From NCBI GenBank assembly GCA_002338605.1, contig DDIP01000441.1:1-18235 (forward strand): 18,235 nt of DNA, in the 5' to 3' direction. The notes beneath the pieces were generated by a model. The model ran no database searches. It was not told the origin of the DNA and saw nothing but the letters and a program-made list of their open reading frames with translations. Position 1 is the first letter of the stretch. Each line of letters opens with the position of its first letter. The stretch is from Proteobacteria bacterium UBA1847. GTDB lineage: Bacteria > Pseudomonadota > Gammaproteobacteria > Steroidobacterales > Woeseiaceae. Below are positions 1 to 7,203 of this stretch, piece after piece. The translations under genes and the position numbers were made by a program.

Positions 1-442
1 GGATCGTAACGTCGCCGGCGAGCACGGTGCCGGCGGCCAGGACCTCGCCGCTCGCGAGCGTCAGGCTGTCCGCAAGCGTCGTACCAGCGGCATAAAACCT
101 GGCCGCATGCCCTTCGACCGCCATCAGGATATGGCCAAGGGACAGCAGGATGCCGCCGAACAGGACGGACTTCCTCATGCCGAGATAGCGGTCTGCAATC
201 ATGCCGCCGATCAGCGGCAGGGCATAAACGAGACCGGCGTAGGAGCCGAGGACATCCAGGCCTTCGCCGTCTGTGAACAGGTGATACTTTGTCAGGTAAA
301 GCAGCAGCAGGTATTTCATTCCGTAGAATGAAAAGCGCTCCCAGAGTTCAGTCGTAAAGCAGACATACAGTCCAACCGGATGGCCCAGGAATTCGGCCTG
401 ATTGGATAGGTCGTCCGCAGGTGCGGCAACAGTGTCGGTCAT
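1..442 (-). CDS. POT/PTR-family proton-coupled peptide transporter, N-terminal part (truncated by window edge)
   Basis: This is an inner-membrane major-facilitator protein that probably imports di- and tripeptides with protons. The frame opens at an ATG at 442-440 and runs off the left edge after about 147 codons. Residues 32-36 carry the POT signature ExxER (ELWERFSFYG context, E32, E35, R36) in the first membrane helix. It is followed by GGMIADRYLG and a further GG-rich helix ending in SLGH, which matches the first four helices of the family. The start is supported by a purine-rich GGGGGA site about 8 nt upstream. It lies 89 bp beyond the tatC stop on the same strand, so it may share that transcript or have its own promoter. 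The substrate cannot be told from this fragment. Confidence 0.85.
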   Translation of the reverse strand, partial: MTDTVAAPADDLSNQAEFLGHPVGLYVCFTTELWERFSFYGMKYLLLLYLTKYHLFTDGEGLDVLGSYAGLVYALPLIGGMIADRYLGMRKSVLFGGILLSLGHILMAVEGHAARFYAAGTTLADSLTLASGEVLAAGTVLAGDVTI

Positions 443-531
443 CTCTATTTCCCCCGGAACGCTTCAAGCGCCGTTTCGAATTATCAGGCGGGTCAGGTAG
501 TTGCATTTAACACTATTTTCGCCCTGTTAGG

Positions 532-1281
532 CTACTTGACAGCCTTCCGCCGGAAGAGTTTCGACATAATAATGCCGAGCTCGTAGAGCAGGTAAACCGG
601 TATCGCCAGGACCGTCTGGCTGATCACATCGGGCGGTGTCAACAGCATCCCGATGACGAAGGCGCCAAGGAATACATACGGTCGGGCCTTGCCGAGCTTC
701 TCCGGTGTGGTCAACCCGGTTGCAACGGTCAGCATCGTCGCGATCGGTGTTTCGAAGGCAAGGCCGAAAACCAGCACGATCATCATGACGAAGCTGATGT
801 ACTCCGCAATATCGGGCTTCCAGTCAATGCTGCCGGCCGAGAAGGTCGCGATAAAGCCGAAGATGAGCGGCAACACAACAAAGTAAGCGAACGCGAGCCC
901 CGCGTAGAAAAGCAAGGTGCTCGAAACCAGCAATGGCATCGCGAAATTCTTTTCCTTCTTGTACAGGCCCGGCGCGACAAACGCCCAGACCTGGTACAGC
1001 ACGACCGGAATTGCAATAAACAGGGCGATATAAAAAGCGAGGGAGATTTGCGCGGTCAGTGGCGAGGCGACTTTAATCGCCTGTAGCTGATTGCCATCGA
1101 TAAAGCGTGTCAGCGGGTCGGTGGCCAGCATCAGGATGGTCTTCGACACCGGCAGCAGCATAAGAAACACGAGGAACACACTGCCGAATATCTTGAACAG
1201 GCGATTTCGCAACTCGAAGAGGTGCGACATGAGTGTGCCTTCCGCGAGTTCCTCGGCCTTATCGTCCGCGGTGTCCGTCAT
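532..1281 (-). CDS. tatC: Sec-independent (twin-arginine) protein translocase subunit TatC
   Basis: TatC is the multi-spanning inner-membrane subunit that, with TatB, recognises the twin-arginine signal of folded export substrates. The 249-aa product has the expected length and about six hydrophobic segments. It shows the N-terminal SHLFELRNRL motif (around residues 19-28), used in signal-peptide binding, and the conserved Glu in FGLAFETP in the middle of the protein. The ATG overlaps the tatB stop codon by 4 nt (ATGA), the usual sign of translational coupling. In the same window the TRAP binding protein and the molybdenum subunit IorB both carry twin-arginine signals, so clients for this translocase are at hand. 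Confidence 0.97.
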   Translation of the reverse strand: MTDTADDKAEELAEGTLMSHLFELRNRLFKIFGSVFLVFLMLLPVSKTILMLATDPLTRFIDGNQLQAIKVASPLTAQISLAFYIALFIAIPVVLYQVWAFVAPGLYKKEKNFAMPLLVSSTLLFYAGLAFAYFVVLPLIFGFIATFSAGSIDWKPDIAEYISFVMMIVLVFGLAFETPIATMLTVATGLTTPEKLGKARPYVFLGAFVIGMLLTPPDVISQTVLAIPVYLLYELGIIMSKLFRRKAVK

Positions 1282-1595
1282 TGATCCGGCTTCTCTTCGC
1301 CTGTCTTTTCCGGCGCGTCATCGTCGTCGTCCTCTTCGTCATGCAATGGCGAATAGGTGTCGTCGTCGCGAGGCTTAATCAGTTCGTTGGGGTCGAGATC
1401 CTTCGGGTCGAATCCGAAGTTCTTTTTGACGCTGGTTTCTTCTTCAAGCTGGCGTTGCAGCGATCGCGTCATCTGGCGAGCCTTGCCCATCCAGCTGCCG
1501 ATCTTGCGGGCAACCACCGGCAGTCGTTCCGGGCCAAGAATCATAAGCCCGATCAAACATATGAGCAGGAACTCGGAAGGAGCGATACCCGACAT
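1278..1595 (-). CDS. tatB: Sec-independent protein translocase subunit TatB
   Basis: TatB is a single-span membrane protein that pairs with TatC in the substrate-receptor complex. The 105-aa product starts with a short N-terminal hydrophobic helix (EFLLICLIGLMILGPERLP). It contains the GPERLP hinge that separates TatB from TatA, then an amphipathic helix rich in K/R (KIGSWMGKARQMTRSLQRQL) and an acidic tail (DDEEDDDDDAPE). It is shorter than E. coli TatB (171 aa), mainly in the dispensable C-terminal tail. The gene sits 9 nt after tatA and overlaps tatC by 4 nt. No strong ribosome-binding site precedes its ATG, so coupling to tatA is likely. Confidence 0.95.
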   Translation of the reverse strand: MSGIAPSEFLLICLIGLMILGPERLPVVARKIGSWMGKARQMTRSLQRQLEEETSVKKNFGFDPKDLDPNELIKPRDDDTYSPLHDEEDDDDDAPEKTGEEKPDQ

Positions 1596-1604
1596 GGCTG
1601 GGGA

Positions 1605-1835
1605 TCAGGCGTCGGTCTTGTCGCGGGTCTCTTCAACCGGCGTGTTGTCGAAGTCGGCATCGGACGAATCGTCGAGCTGCTCCTTGGCCTCCTCCGCTTC
1701 ATTCATGGCGCTGCGAAAACCCTTGACCGACTTGCCGAGGTCGGAGCCGAGCGTGCTCAGCTTCTTTGTGCCAAAAATAGCCAACACAATGACTAAAATG
1801 ATCAGTAGCTGCCACGGTCCAATGTTGGCAAACAT
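1605..1835 (-). CDS. tatA: Sec-independent protein translocase subunit TatA
   Basis: TatA is the small subunit that multimerises to form the translocation path. The 76-aa product has the standard N-terminal helix ([17 protein letters not shown]), the FGTKKL hinge and the [12 protein letters not shown] amphipathic helix, then an acidic unstructured tail. I chose the ATG at 1835-1833 because a GGGAG ribosome-binding site lies 7 nt upstream and the protein then begins MFANIGPWQ, as family members do. A longer reading from an upstream TTG would place that site inside the coding region. It is the first gene of tatABC and lies 122 bp downstream of dtd on the same strand. Confidence 0.95.
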   Translation of the reverse strand: MFANIGPWQLLIILVIVLAIFGTKKLSTLGSDLGKSVKGFRSAMNEAEEAKEQLDDSSDADFDNTPVEETRDKTDA

Positions 1836-1847
1836 TTCGATACTCCC

Positions 1848-1862
1848 GGGACACAAAGTCCC
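1848..1862 (-). promoter_or_regulatory. small hairpin just upstream of the tatA ribosome-binding site
   Basis: On the minus strand GGGAC-TTTGT-GTCCC forms a perfect 5-bp stem with a 5-nt loop. It ends right where the GGGAG ribosome-binding site of tatA begins, and an 8-T run lies 3 nt upstream of the stem. It could affect loading of ribosomes on tatA, or it may have no function. Confidence 0.25.
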
Positions 1863-1900
1863 ATCAAAAAAAACGTGTCGCCAGCGAAAGCCGGGCGCGA

Positions 1901-1930
1901 ATTATGTTCATGATACGCCACGACGCGCAA
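1901..1930 (-). promoter_or_regulatory. candidate sigma-70 promoter for tatABC
   Basis: Read on the minus strand there is TTGCGC (1930-1925), an 18-nt spacer, and CATAAT (1906-1901). The -10 box matches the consensus in 5 of 6 positions and the -35 in 3 of 6. It lies in the dtd-tatA gap, so tatABC need not depend on dtd transcription. This was judged by eye only. Confidence 0.35.
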
Positions 1931-1957
1931 CAATACCGTACCCGTGTCACACGGTGC

Positions 1958-2395
1958 CTAGCTTTCGAGCCAGAAGGTCACCGGGCCGTCATTGACCAGG
2001 GCAACCTGCATATCGGCACCAAAACGTCCGGTCTCCACGCATTCCAGCCGCGTGCGGCATACTGAAACAAGCTCATCAAAAAAAGCGCTGGCCGTGTCCG
2101 GGTTCGCCCCCTTGGTGAAACTCGCCCGGGTACCCTTGCGGGTATCGGCCGTTAGTGTGAATTGCGGCACCAGCAGCAAACCGCCACCGATATCCTCAAC
2201 ACTACGGTTCATGCGGTCTTCGGCATCGGGAAACACGCGGTAGCCCAGGATTCGTTCAGCCAGGCGCGCGATATCACGCGCCTCGTCGTCACGGTGCACA
2301 CCAATCAGGGCCAGCAGCCCGCGCCCGATTCGGGCGATCTCCTGGTCTGCGACTGTGACGGACGCATTACTGACGCGCTGGATCAGGGCAATCAT
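1958..2395 (-). CDS. dtd: D-aminoacyl-tRNA deacylase
   Basis: This cytoplasmic homodimeric enzyme removes D-amino acids (classically D-Tyr) and mischarged glycine from tRNA. The 145-aa product has the normal length and start (MIALIQRVSNASVTV). It carries both family motifs: PQFTLTADTRKG in the middle, where many members have SQFTL, and NDGPVTFWLE at the C-terminus, the Gly-cisPro motif used for chiral proofreading. The ATG is at 2395-2393. It is the first gene of the leftward block and is followed by tatABC after 122 bp. A housekeeping role is expected, and nothing suggests it belongs functionally to Tat export. Confidence 0.96.
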   Translation of the reverse strand: MIALIQRVSNASVTVADQEIARIGRGLLALIGVHRDDEARDIARLAERILGYRVFPDAEDRMNRSVEDIGGGLLLVPQFTLTADTRKGTRASFTKGANPDTASAFFDELVSVCRTRLECVETGRFGADMQVALVNDGPVTFWLES

Positions 2396-2493
2396 TTGTC
2401 GGCGAGTATTCCGGATTCGTCATTTTTGAAGCCTTTATTAATGCATCAAGCAATTACGAATAGCTACCCCGGCAGGCCTGGCTGTAACACTGG

Positions 2494-2617
2494 CTGGACC
2501 GGTCGGTGGGCTGGCGCGATCTGATGCGCTCCCCTTTCCCAAGCCAAGGAGGGCGCGGAACGGGCACGCCCACCGGTCGGACCAGGGAAGGCGGGCCCCG
2601 GCGATCTGTCGGGGCCC
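2494..2617 (+). ncRNA. candidate structured RNA: long interrupted stem-loop followed by a GC-rich hairpin
   Basis: Bases 2494-2511 can pair with 2568-2585 over 18 positions: 15 Watson-Crick pairs, two G-U wobbles (2502/2577 and 2503/2576) and one A-A mismatch. Inside the loop, 2526-2536 pairs with 2546-2556 with one wobble and one mismatch. Eight nt after the outer stem, GGGCCCCG (2593-2600) and CGGGGCCC (2610-2617) form a perfect 8-bp hairpin with a 9-nt loop. The wobbles are only pairs if the plus strand is transcribed, which favours a plus-strand RNA. It could be a small RNA, the leader of the TRAP gene 180 nt downstream, or a chromosomal palindrome. I match it to no known RNA family. The second hairpin lacks a good U-run, so a terminator is uncertain. 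Confidence 0.3.
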
Positions 2618-2640
2618 ATTTCGGGTGTTTAGTGGGTTAT

Positions 2641-2661
2641 ATAGCGTATTATTTGCGCTAT
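2641..2661. promoter_or_regulatory. inverted repeat ATAGCG-N9-CGCTAT, possible operator
   Basis: A perfect 6-bp inverted repeat (2641-2646 and 2656-2661) gives a 21-bp site, the size of many repressor operators. It is the first of two inverted repeats in an AT-rich island 90-155 bp upstream of the TRAP binding-protein start. The octamer ATTATTTG occurs at 2648-2655, inside the spacer, and again at 2668-2675, 20 bp apart (two helical turns). The bound protein is unknown. Confidence 0.3.
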
Positions 2662-2674
2662 TAGTCCATTATTT

Positions 2675-2705
2675 GTGGGAAAATTTTTTAACAATATTTT
2701 CCCAC
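2675..2705. promoter_or_regulatory. perfect 10-bp inverted repeat upstream of the TRAP binding-protein gene, possible operator
   Basis: GTGGGAAAAT (2675-2684) and ATTTTCCCAC (2696-2705) are exact reverse complements with an 11-nt AT-only-plus-one-C spacer. The repeat lies 91 bp before the ATG of the TRAP binding-protein gene, where a promoter is expected. A weak -10-like TATTTT (2695-2700) overlaps its right arm. The AT-rich stem and missing U-run make it a poor terminator, so a regulator-binding site is the better reading. I do not recognise the family of the regulator. Confidence 0.4.
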
Positions 2706-2796
2706 TTTATTCCGACACCACTCCATCGGGCGTCTATTGAGTCACCCTCGCCGCTCGCATAGACTGGACGCCTCGCCGATAACTGCCGGATTCACA

Positions 2797-3885
2797 ATGA
2801 AAAGAAGAGAATTTGTCGGTGGCATTGCCGCCGCCGCGGGACTGGCTGGCTGCTCGCAGGCCGACAACGAAAATACCGGGGTTCAAAAAGCGCAGCAGCG
2901 TTTTGAGTGGTCCTGCGTGACATCGTGGCCACCCAAATTCCCGGGACTTGGCATGGCAGTCGAGAACCTGGCCAGGCGACTGGAGCGAGCCTCGGCGGGT
3001 CGGCTCAAGATCAAGGTTTACGGTGGCGGCGAGCTGGTGCCGGCATTTGAGGTTTTCGATGCCGTCAGTCGCGGTGCCGTCGAGATGGGGCACGATGCAT
3101 CCTATTATCACAAGGGCAAGGTCGACGCGGCGCAGTTCTTTACGGCGATTCCATTCGGGATGAATTGCACTGAACTCAACGCCTGGATTTACTATGGCGG
3201 TGGGCTGAAACTCTGGCGCGAACTTTACGAGCCGTTCAATCTCGTGCCATTCCTTTGCGGTAACACCGGGGTGCAAATGGGCGGCTGGTTCAACCGGGAA
3301 ATCAAAAGTGTCGACGATCTCCAGGGCCTCAAAATGCGAATTCCCGGGCTCGGCGGCGAAGTGCTTCGCAGGGCCGGCGGTACGCCGATTACCCTGCCAG
3401 GTGCAGAAATTTTCACCTCGTTGCAGACCGGCGCAATCGATGCGACTGAGTGGGTCGGTCCTTACAATGACGTGTCGTTCGGGCTGCACAAGGCCGCCAG
3501 GTACTATTACTACCCCGGCTGGCAGGAGCCCGGCCCTGGGCTCGAGTGCATCATCAATCGCGACGCGTGGGAGTCGCTACCTGACGACCTGCAGGCACTG
3601 GTCGAAATTACCTGCCAGGCGATTACGACAGACATGGTGGCCGAGTACAGTCACGGCAACGCAAATTCCCTGCAGCAACTGCTCGAAGACCCGAACGTCG
3701 ACGTACGACCGTTTCCACCCGATGTCCTGCAACACCTGAATGTCATCACGCGGAAGCTGATCGACGAACTGGCCGCCAAAGATCCGGCCGTTGCGAAAGT
3801 CAGTGTGCCGTACTACGAATACCTGACGAAGATGGAAACCAACACGCGCATTTCGGAATACGCCTATCTCGATACGCGGCGGTAA
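2797..3885 (+). CDS. TRAP transporter solute-binding lipoprotein, TakP-like (2-oxoacid type), Tat-exported
   Basis: This is the extracytoplasmic DctP-type receptor of a tripartite transporter. The 362-aa product starts MKRREFVGG: a twin-arginine pair (R3, R4) followed by a short hydrophobic stretch and the lipobox LAGC with Cys19, so it is probably a Tat-exported lipoprotein. The mature part has the family sequence from TSWPPKFPGLG on, with NTGVQMGGW (Q160), MRIPGLGG (R181) and DATEWVGPYND (E218, W219). In TakP of Rhodobacter, a 2-oxoacid binder, equivalent Gln, Arg, Glu and Trp residues hold the ligand and a sodium ion; this mapping is by motif and memory. I chose the ATG at 2797 because it puts the Tat motif at the N-terminus. 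Its membrane partners dctQ and dctM are on the opposite strand, ending 3 bp away. Confidence 0.9.
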   Translation: MKRREFVGGIAAAAGLAGCSQADNENTGVQKAQQRFEWSCVTSWPPKFPGLGMAVENLARRLERASAGRLKIKVYGGGELVPAFEVFDAVSRGAVEMGHDASYYHKGKVDAAQFFTAIPFGMNCTELNAWIYYGGGLKLWRELYEPFNLVPFLCGNTGVQMGGWFNREIKSVDDLQGLKMRIPGLGGEVLRRAGGTPITLPGAEIFTSLQTGAIDATEWVGPYNDVSFGLHKAARYYYYPGWQEPGPGLECIINRDAWESLPDDLQALVEITCQAITTDMVAEYSHGNANSLQQLLEDPNVDVRPFPPDVLQHLNVITRKLIDELAAKDPAVAKVSVPYYEYLTKMETNTRISEYAYLDTRR

Positions 3886-3888
3886 GCG

Positions 3889-5262
3889 CTAGGAACCGTA
3901 GATCTTCCCAGGCAACCAGGTGATGAGTTCCGGAAACAGGGCCAGCAACAACAGCGCCAGCAATTGAATGGCAACGAACGGAATCGCCCCGCGATAAATC
4001 TGTGTGGTGCTGACTGACGCTGGCGCAACACCCCGAAGATAAAAAAGTGCAAAGCCAAAAGGCGGCGTCAGAAACGACGTCTGCAGGTTGATCGCAATCA
4101 TAATGCCGAGCCAGACGGGATCGAGGCCCATCGCCAGCAAGACCGGCCCGACGATCGGAACGACGACAAAAGTGATCTCAATGAAGTCGAGAACAAATCC
4201 CAGCAGGAACATCACGAGCATCACCACGAGTACGGCACCGAAGACCCCGCCAGGCAGCGCCTCCAGAATCGCGCGGACCCCATCGTCGCCACCGTAGCCG
4301 CGAAACACCAGCGAGAATATCGATGCGCCGATCAGGATCATGAATACCATGCTGCTGATGCGTAAAGTGCTTTGCATGATCTCCTGCAGCCGCGACAGAT
4401 CAAGCTGTCGGCGGGAAAGCGCGAGCAGCAAGGCGCCCATCGCACCGACACCGGCCGCTTCGGTCGGCGTCGCGAGGCCACCGAGTATCGAGCCGAGTAC
4501 GGCAAAGATCAGCAGCAGGGGCGGAAACAGTGCGTGAAGCACTTGCATCAATGTTGTGGTCTCACCGACTTCTCTGACATGCGCCGGCATCGTCAGGGGC
4601 TTGAAAAAAGCGAGTCCGAGTACGTAGAGCATATAGAGAAACACGAGCAGCAAACCCGGTATCAAAGCACCCGCAAACAAGTCACCGACCGAAACGGTTT
4701 TCGGCGAAAAAATCCCCATGTCGAGCTGTGCCTGCTGATACGCCGTCGTCATGACATCGCCAAGCATCACGAGAATGATCGACGGTGGGATGATTTGCCC
4801 GAGAGTGCCGGACGCACAGATCGTACCGGCTGCGATCTCGGGCGAGTAACCGCGCCTCAACATGGTTGGCAATGACAACAGCCCCATCGTAACCACGGTT
4901 GCACCGACGATTCCGGTACTTGCTGCGAGTAACATGCCAACCAGCGTCACCGAAATACCAAGTCCGCCGCGCAAGCTCCCGAACAGGGCGCTCAGGGTTT
5001 CGAGCAACTCCTCGGCAATGCGGGCTCGCTCAAGCGTGACCCCCATGAAAACAAACAATGGCACCGCGACCAGTGTCTCGTTGGTCATGATGCCGAAGAT
5101 CCTGTTCGGCAAACCGGACAGCAATGCGCCGTGGAAGTCGCCGGCCAGTACACCAGCGGCGGCGAAAAGCAGCGCTGTGCCACCAAGCGTGAACGCAACG
5201 GGAAAGCCTGCCAGAAGGACCAGGATCACGGAAAGGAACAGCAGCCCGGCGACCCATTCCAT
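3889..5262 (-). CDS. dctM: TRAP transporter large permease subunit DctM
   Basis: DctM is the large inner-membrane subunit (about 12 helices) that carries out ion-coupled solute transport with DctQ. The 457-aa product shows the family's repeated hydrophobic pattern, with AGFPVAFTLGG near the N-terminus, VPLFVFMG, GIVGATVVTMGLLSLPTML, GTICASGTLGQIIPPSI and, near the end, QTSFLTPPFGFALFYLRG. The ATG at 5262 (MEWVAGLL) is preferred over an upstream TTG because it follows the dctQ stop by 1 nt, which suggests translational coupling. It ends 3 bp from the convergent binding-protein gene. The protein is a little longer than classic DctM, as in the 2-oxoacid/TakP-type systems. Confidence 0.95.
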   Translation of the reverse strand: MEWVAGLLFLSVILVLLAGFPVAFTLGGTALLFAAAGVLAGDFHGALLSGLPNRIFGIMTNETLVAVPLFVFMGVTLERARIAEELLETLSALFGSLRGGLGISVTLVGMLLAASTGIVGATVVTMGLLSLPTMLRRGYSPEIAAGTICASGTLGQIIPPSIILVMLGDVMTTAYQQAQLDMGIFSPKTVSVGDLFAGALIPGLLLVFLYMLYVLGLAFFKPLTMPAHVREVGETTTLMQVLHALFPPLLLIFAVLGSILGGLATPTEAAGVGAMGALLLALSRRQLDLSRLQEIMQSTLRISSMVFMILIGASIFSLVFRGYGGDDGVRAILEALPGGVFGAVLVVMLVMFLLGFVLDFIEITFVVVPIVGPVLLAMGLDPVWLGIMIAINLQTSFLTPPFGFALFYLRGVAPASVSTTQIYRGAIPFVAIQLLALLLLALFPELITWLPGKIYGS

Positions 5263-5263
5263 C

Positions 5264-5749
5264 TCAACGTGCTCGCAGCGTTGTAAGTGATCGAACAAAA
5301 AGGGCAACGCCCTGAAAGCCGAGTGTCAGCGGCATGAGCAGCAGGACTGACTTCAGCAATGGGATCAACGGGTACGGCAATCCGCCGGACTCACGGGAGG
5401 CTTCCCGGAGTCGCCACGAGACAGCGACAAAATCCCAGGCCTTGAAACCAAGGAACAGGCACAGCGGCAAAAGGAAGATCGCAACACCGAGAAGATCGAC
5501 CCAGGCGCGGCGCCGTGGCGACATCTTTTGATAAAAGATATCAACACGAACGTGTTCCTCCGCCTGCAAGGTGTAGGCCGCGCCTGCCATAAAGACAAAA
5601 GCATGCATCCAGACAACCGATTCCTGCAGCCAGATGAGGCCGGCGTCGAATACGTATCGCATCACGACAATGACGAATGTCACAAGCACCATGAACAGCG
5701 TGAGCCACGCGCTTGCCTTCCCGAGCTGGATACTCAGCCGATCGAACAT
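5264..5749 (-). CDS. dctQ: TRAP transporter small permease subunit DctQ
   Basis: DctQ is the four-helix membrane subunit that associates with DctM and the binding protein. The 161-aa product has four hydrophobic segments, and typical family motifs are visible: VVMRYVFDAGLIWLQESVVW and, after helix 2, LQAEEHVRVDIFYQKMSPRRRAW. I start it at the ATG at 5749-5747 (MFDRLSIQLGK). A longer reading would add about 30 non-conserved residues that overlap trkH. It begins 2 nt after the trkH stop and ends 1 nt before dctM, so trkA-trkH-dctQ-dctM read as one transcript. Confidence 0.93.
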   Translation of the reverse strand: MFDRLSIQLGKASAWLTLFMVLVTFVIVVMRYVFDAGLIWLQESVVWMHAFVFMAGAAYTLQAEEHVRVDIFYQKMSPRRRAWVDLLGVAIFLLPLCLFLGFKAWDFVAVSWRLREASRESGGLPYPLIPLLKSVLLLMPLTLGFQGVALFVRSLTTLRAR

Positions 5750-5751
5750 GC

Positions 5752-7203
5752 CTAGTGGCGCCAGAATGTCGGCGTGATCAGTACCAATAGCGTGAATATT
5801 TCGAGACGGCCCAGCAGCATGCCGACTACCGAAATCCATTTTGCCGCATCACTCACCGTCATGAATCCCGCTGTAACGTCGCCCAGACCGGGACCAAGAT
5901 TATTCAACGTCGCTGCCACGGCAGAGAACGCAGTTACCTGGTCGAGACCGGTTGCCATCATTGCCAGGAGCATTACGCCGAATACAACGATGTAAACGGA
6001 AAAGAATCCCCAAACGGCATCAACGACGCGTGGCTGCACCGCCGAACTGCCGAGTTTCACCGGAATTTCCGCATTGGGGTGCACGAGCCGAGCAACCTCC
6101 CTGGCACCCTGCTTGTAGATGAGCAGCCAACGTATGACCTTGATTCCACCGGCCGTCGACCCGGCGGATCCACCCACGAAACTTGCGAAAATCAACAGAA
6201 CCGGCAATAGCGTCGGCCACAACGAAAAGTTCTCCGTCGTAAAGCCGGTGGTTGTTGCAATCGATACCGCCTGAAACACGCCGTTGATGATTGTGTCGCC
6301 GGGATCATCGAAACCGCGATGATAAAACAAGGTAAACAGCACAACGAGTGACAGGAATATCAAGACAAAACTGTAGGCCTTGAATTCCGGATCATTGAAG
6401 TAATGCTTGATTGTGGCGTATCGCCAGGCAAAAAAGTGCAGCGAGAAATTGATGCCGGCGATAAACATGAAAACGATCGCAACCAGGTCAATCAGGGCAC
6501 TGTCGAAGTAGCCGATGCTGGCATCATGCGGAGAAAAGCCACCGATGGCGACCGTCGAGAACGAATGACACAGTGCATCGAACCAGCCCATGCCGGCGAG
6601 CCGGTAACTCAGCATGCAGGCGATCGTAAATGCGAGATAGACATACCACAGCGCTTTCGCCGTTTCGGTGATGCGTGGCGTCAGCTTATTGTCCTTGACC
6701 GGCCCGGGTGTCTCGGCTCGATAGAGCTGCATGCCGCCGACACCGAGCATCGGCAATACGGCGACGGCCAAAACGATAATTCCCATACCGCCAAGCCACT
6801 GAAGCTGTTGGCGGTAATACAAAACCGAGACTGGCAGGTTGTCCAGGCCGGTGAGCACCGTGGCCCCTGTCGTCGTCAACCCGGACATCGACTCGAATAT
6901 CGCATCGGTCAGCGACATCGACGGTACGTCAGAAAAGTAAAAAGGAGCCGCACCGAATGTACCCAACACGGTCCAGAATGCAGCAACAACAAGGAAGCCA
7001 TCACGCAATCGAAGGTCCTTGCGCGATCGATGTACAGGCAGCCAGATGATGACGCCGGCAATCAGTGTCAGGGAAAAACCCTCAACAAAAGGCAGCCAGG
7101 ACTGATCGTCAAAATACAGGCTGAACGCGATCGGCGGCAGCATCGTCAGGCTGAACATCATCAGCAATAGCCCGAGAATCCGCTGTACGACGGTCCAGTT
7201 CAT
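5752..7203 (-). CDS. trkH: Trk system potassium uptake protein TrkH
   Basis: TrkH is the potassium-translocating membrane subunit, a superfamily-of-K-transporters protein with four pore-loop repeats. The 483-aa product has the same length as E. coli TrkH. All four selectivity-filter loops can be seen: TTTGATV (110-116), VAIGGFS, TTTGFTT and NNLGPGL, each with the key Gly. The intracellular-loop region near GGSAGSTAGG is also intact. Its ATG abuts the trkA stop with no gap, so the regulator and channel are made together. The downstream neighbours, 2 nt later, are TRAP permease genes, an unusual partner for trkH. Confidence 0.97.
   Translation of the reverse strand: MNWTVVQRILGLLLMMFSLTMLPPIAFSLYFDDQSWLPFVEGFSLTLIAGVIIWLPVHRSRKDLRLRDGFLVVAAFWTVLGTFGAAPFYFSDVPSMSLTDAIFESMSGLTTTGATVLTGLDNLPVSVLYYRQQLQWLGGMGIIVLAVAVLPMLGVGGMQLYRAETPGPVKDNKLTPRITETAKALWYVYLAFTIACMLSYRLAGMGWFDALCHSFSTVAIGGFSPHDASIGYFDSALIDLVAIVFMFIAGINFSLHFFAWRYATIKHYFNDPEFKAYSFVLIFLSLVVLFTLFYHRGFDDPGDTIINGVFQAVSIATTTGFTTENFSLWPTLLPVLLIFASFVGGSAGSTAGGIKVIRWLLIYKQGAREVARLVHPNAEIPVKLGSSAVQPRVVDAVWGFFSVYIVVFGVMLLAMMATGLDQVTAFSAVAATLNNLGPGLGDVTAGFMTVSDAAKWISVVGMLLGRLEIFTLLVLITPTFWRH

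Larger units (their letters stand above)
2396..2796. other. 401-bp intergenic region between divergent dtd and the TRAP binding-protein gene
   Basis: No convincing gene is present. The stretch has three parts: an ordinary upstream region of dtd (2396-2490), a GC-rich block with long inverted repeats (2494-2617, described separately), and an AT-rich island (about 2630-2715) with two inverted repeats and a direct repeat (described separately). Open frames that cross it lack ribosome-binding sites and recognisable products. A divergent dtd promoter should lie here, but I see no clear sigma-70 pair for it. Confidence 0.7.

Noticed and set aside
443..531. Terminator or promoter between tatC and the peptide-transporter gene
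   Set aside because: I found no stable hairpin with a U-run and no convincing sigma-70 pair in these 89 bp.
2162..2524. 120-aa plus-strand frame crossing the dtd start into the intergenic region
   Set aside because: Mostly antisense to dtd. There is no ribosome-binding site and no recognisable product, and it runs into the structured block.
2593..2617. GC-rich hairpin as a proven terminator
   Set aside because: The stem is perfect, but the following sequence (ATTTCGGGTGTTT) has no continuous U-run, so it was kept only as part of the structured-RNA candidate.
2734..3489. 251-aa minus-strand frame opposite the TRAP receptor
   Set aside because: Pure shadow of the receptor codons. It has no family motif, and the plus-strand frame shows conserved TakP motifs throughout.
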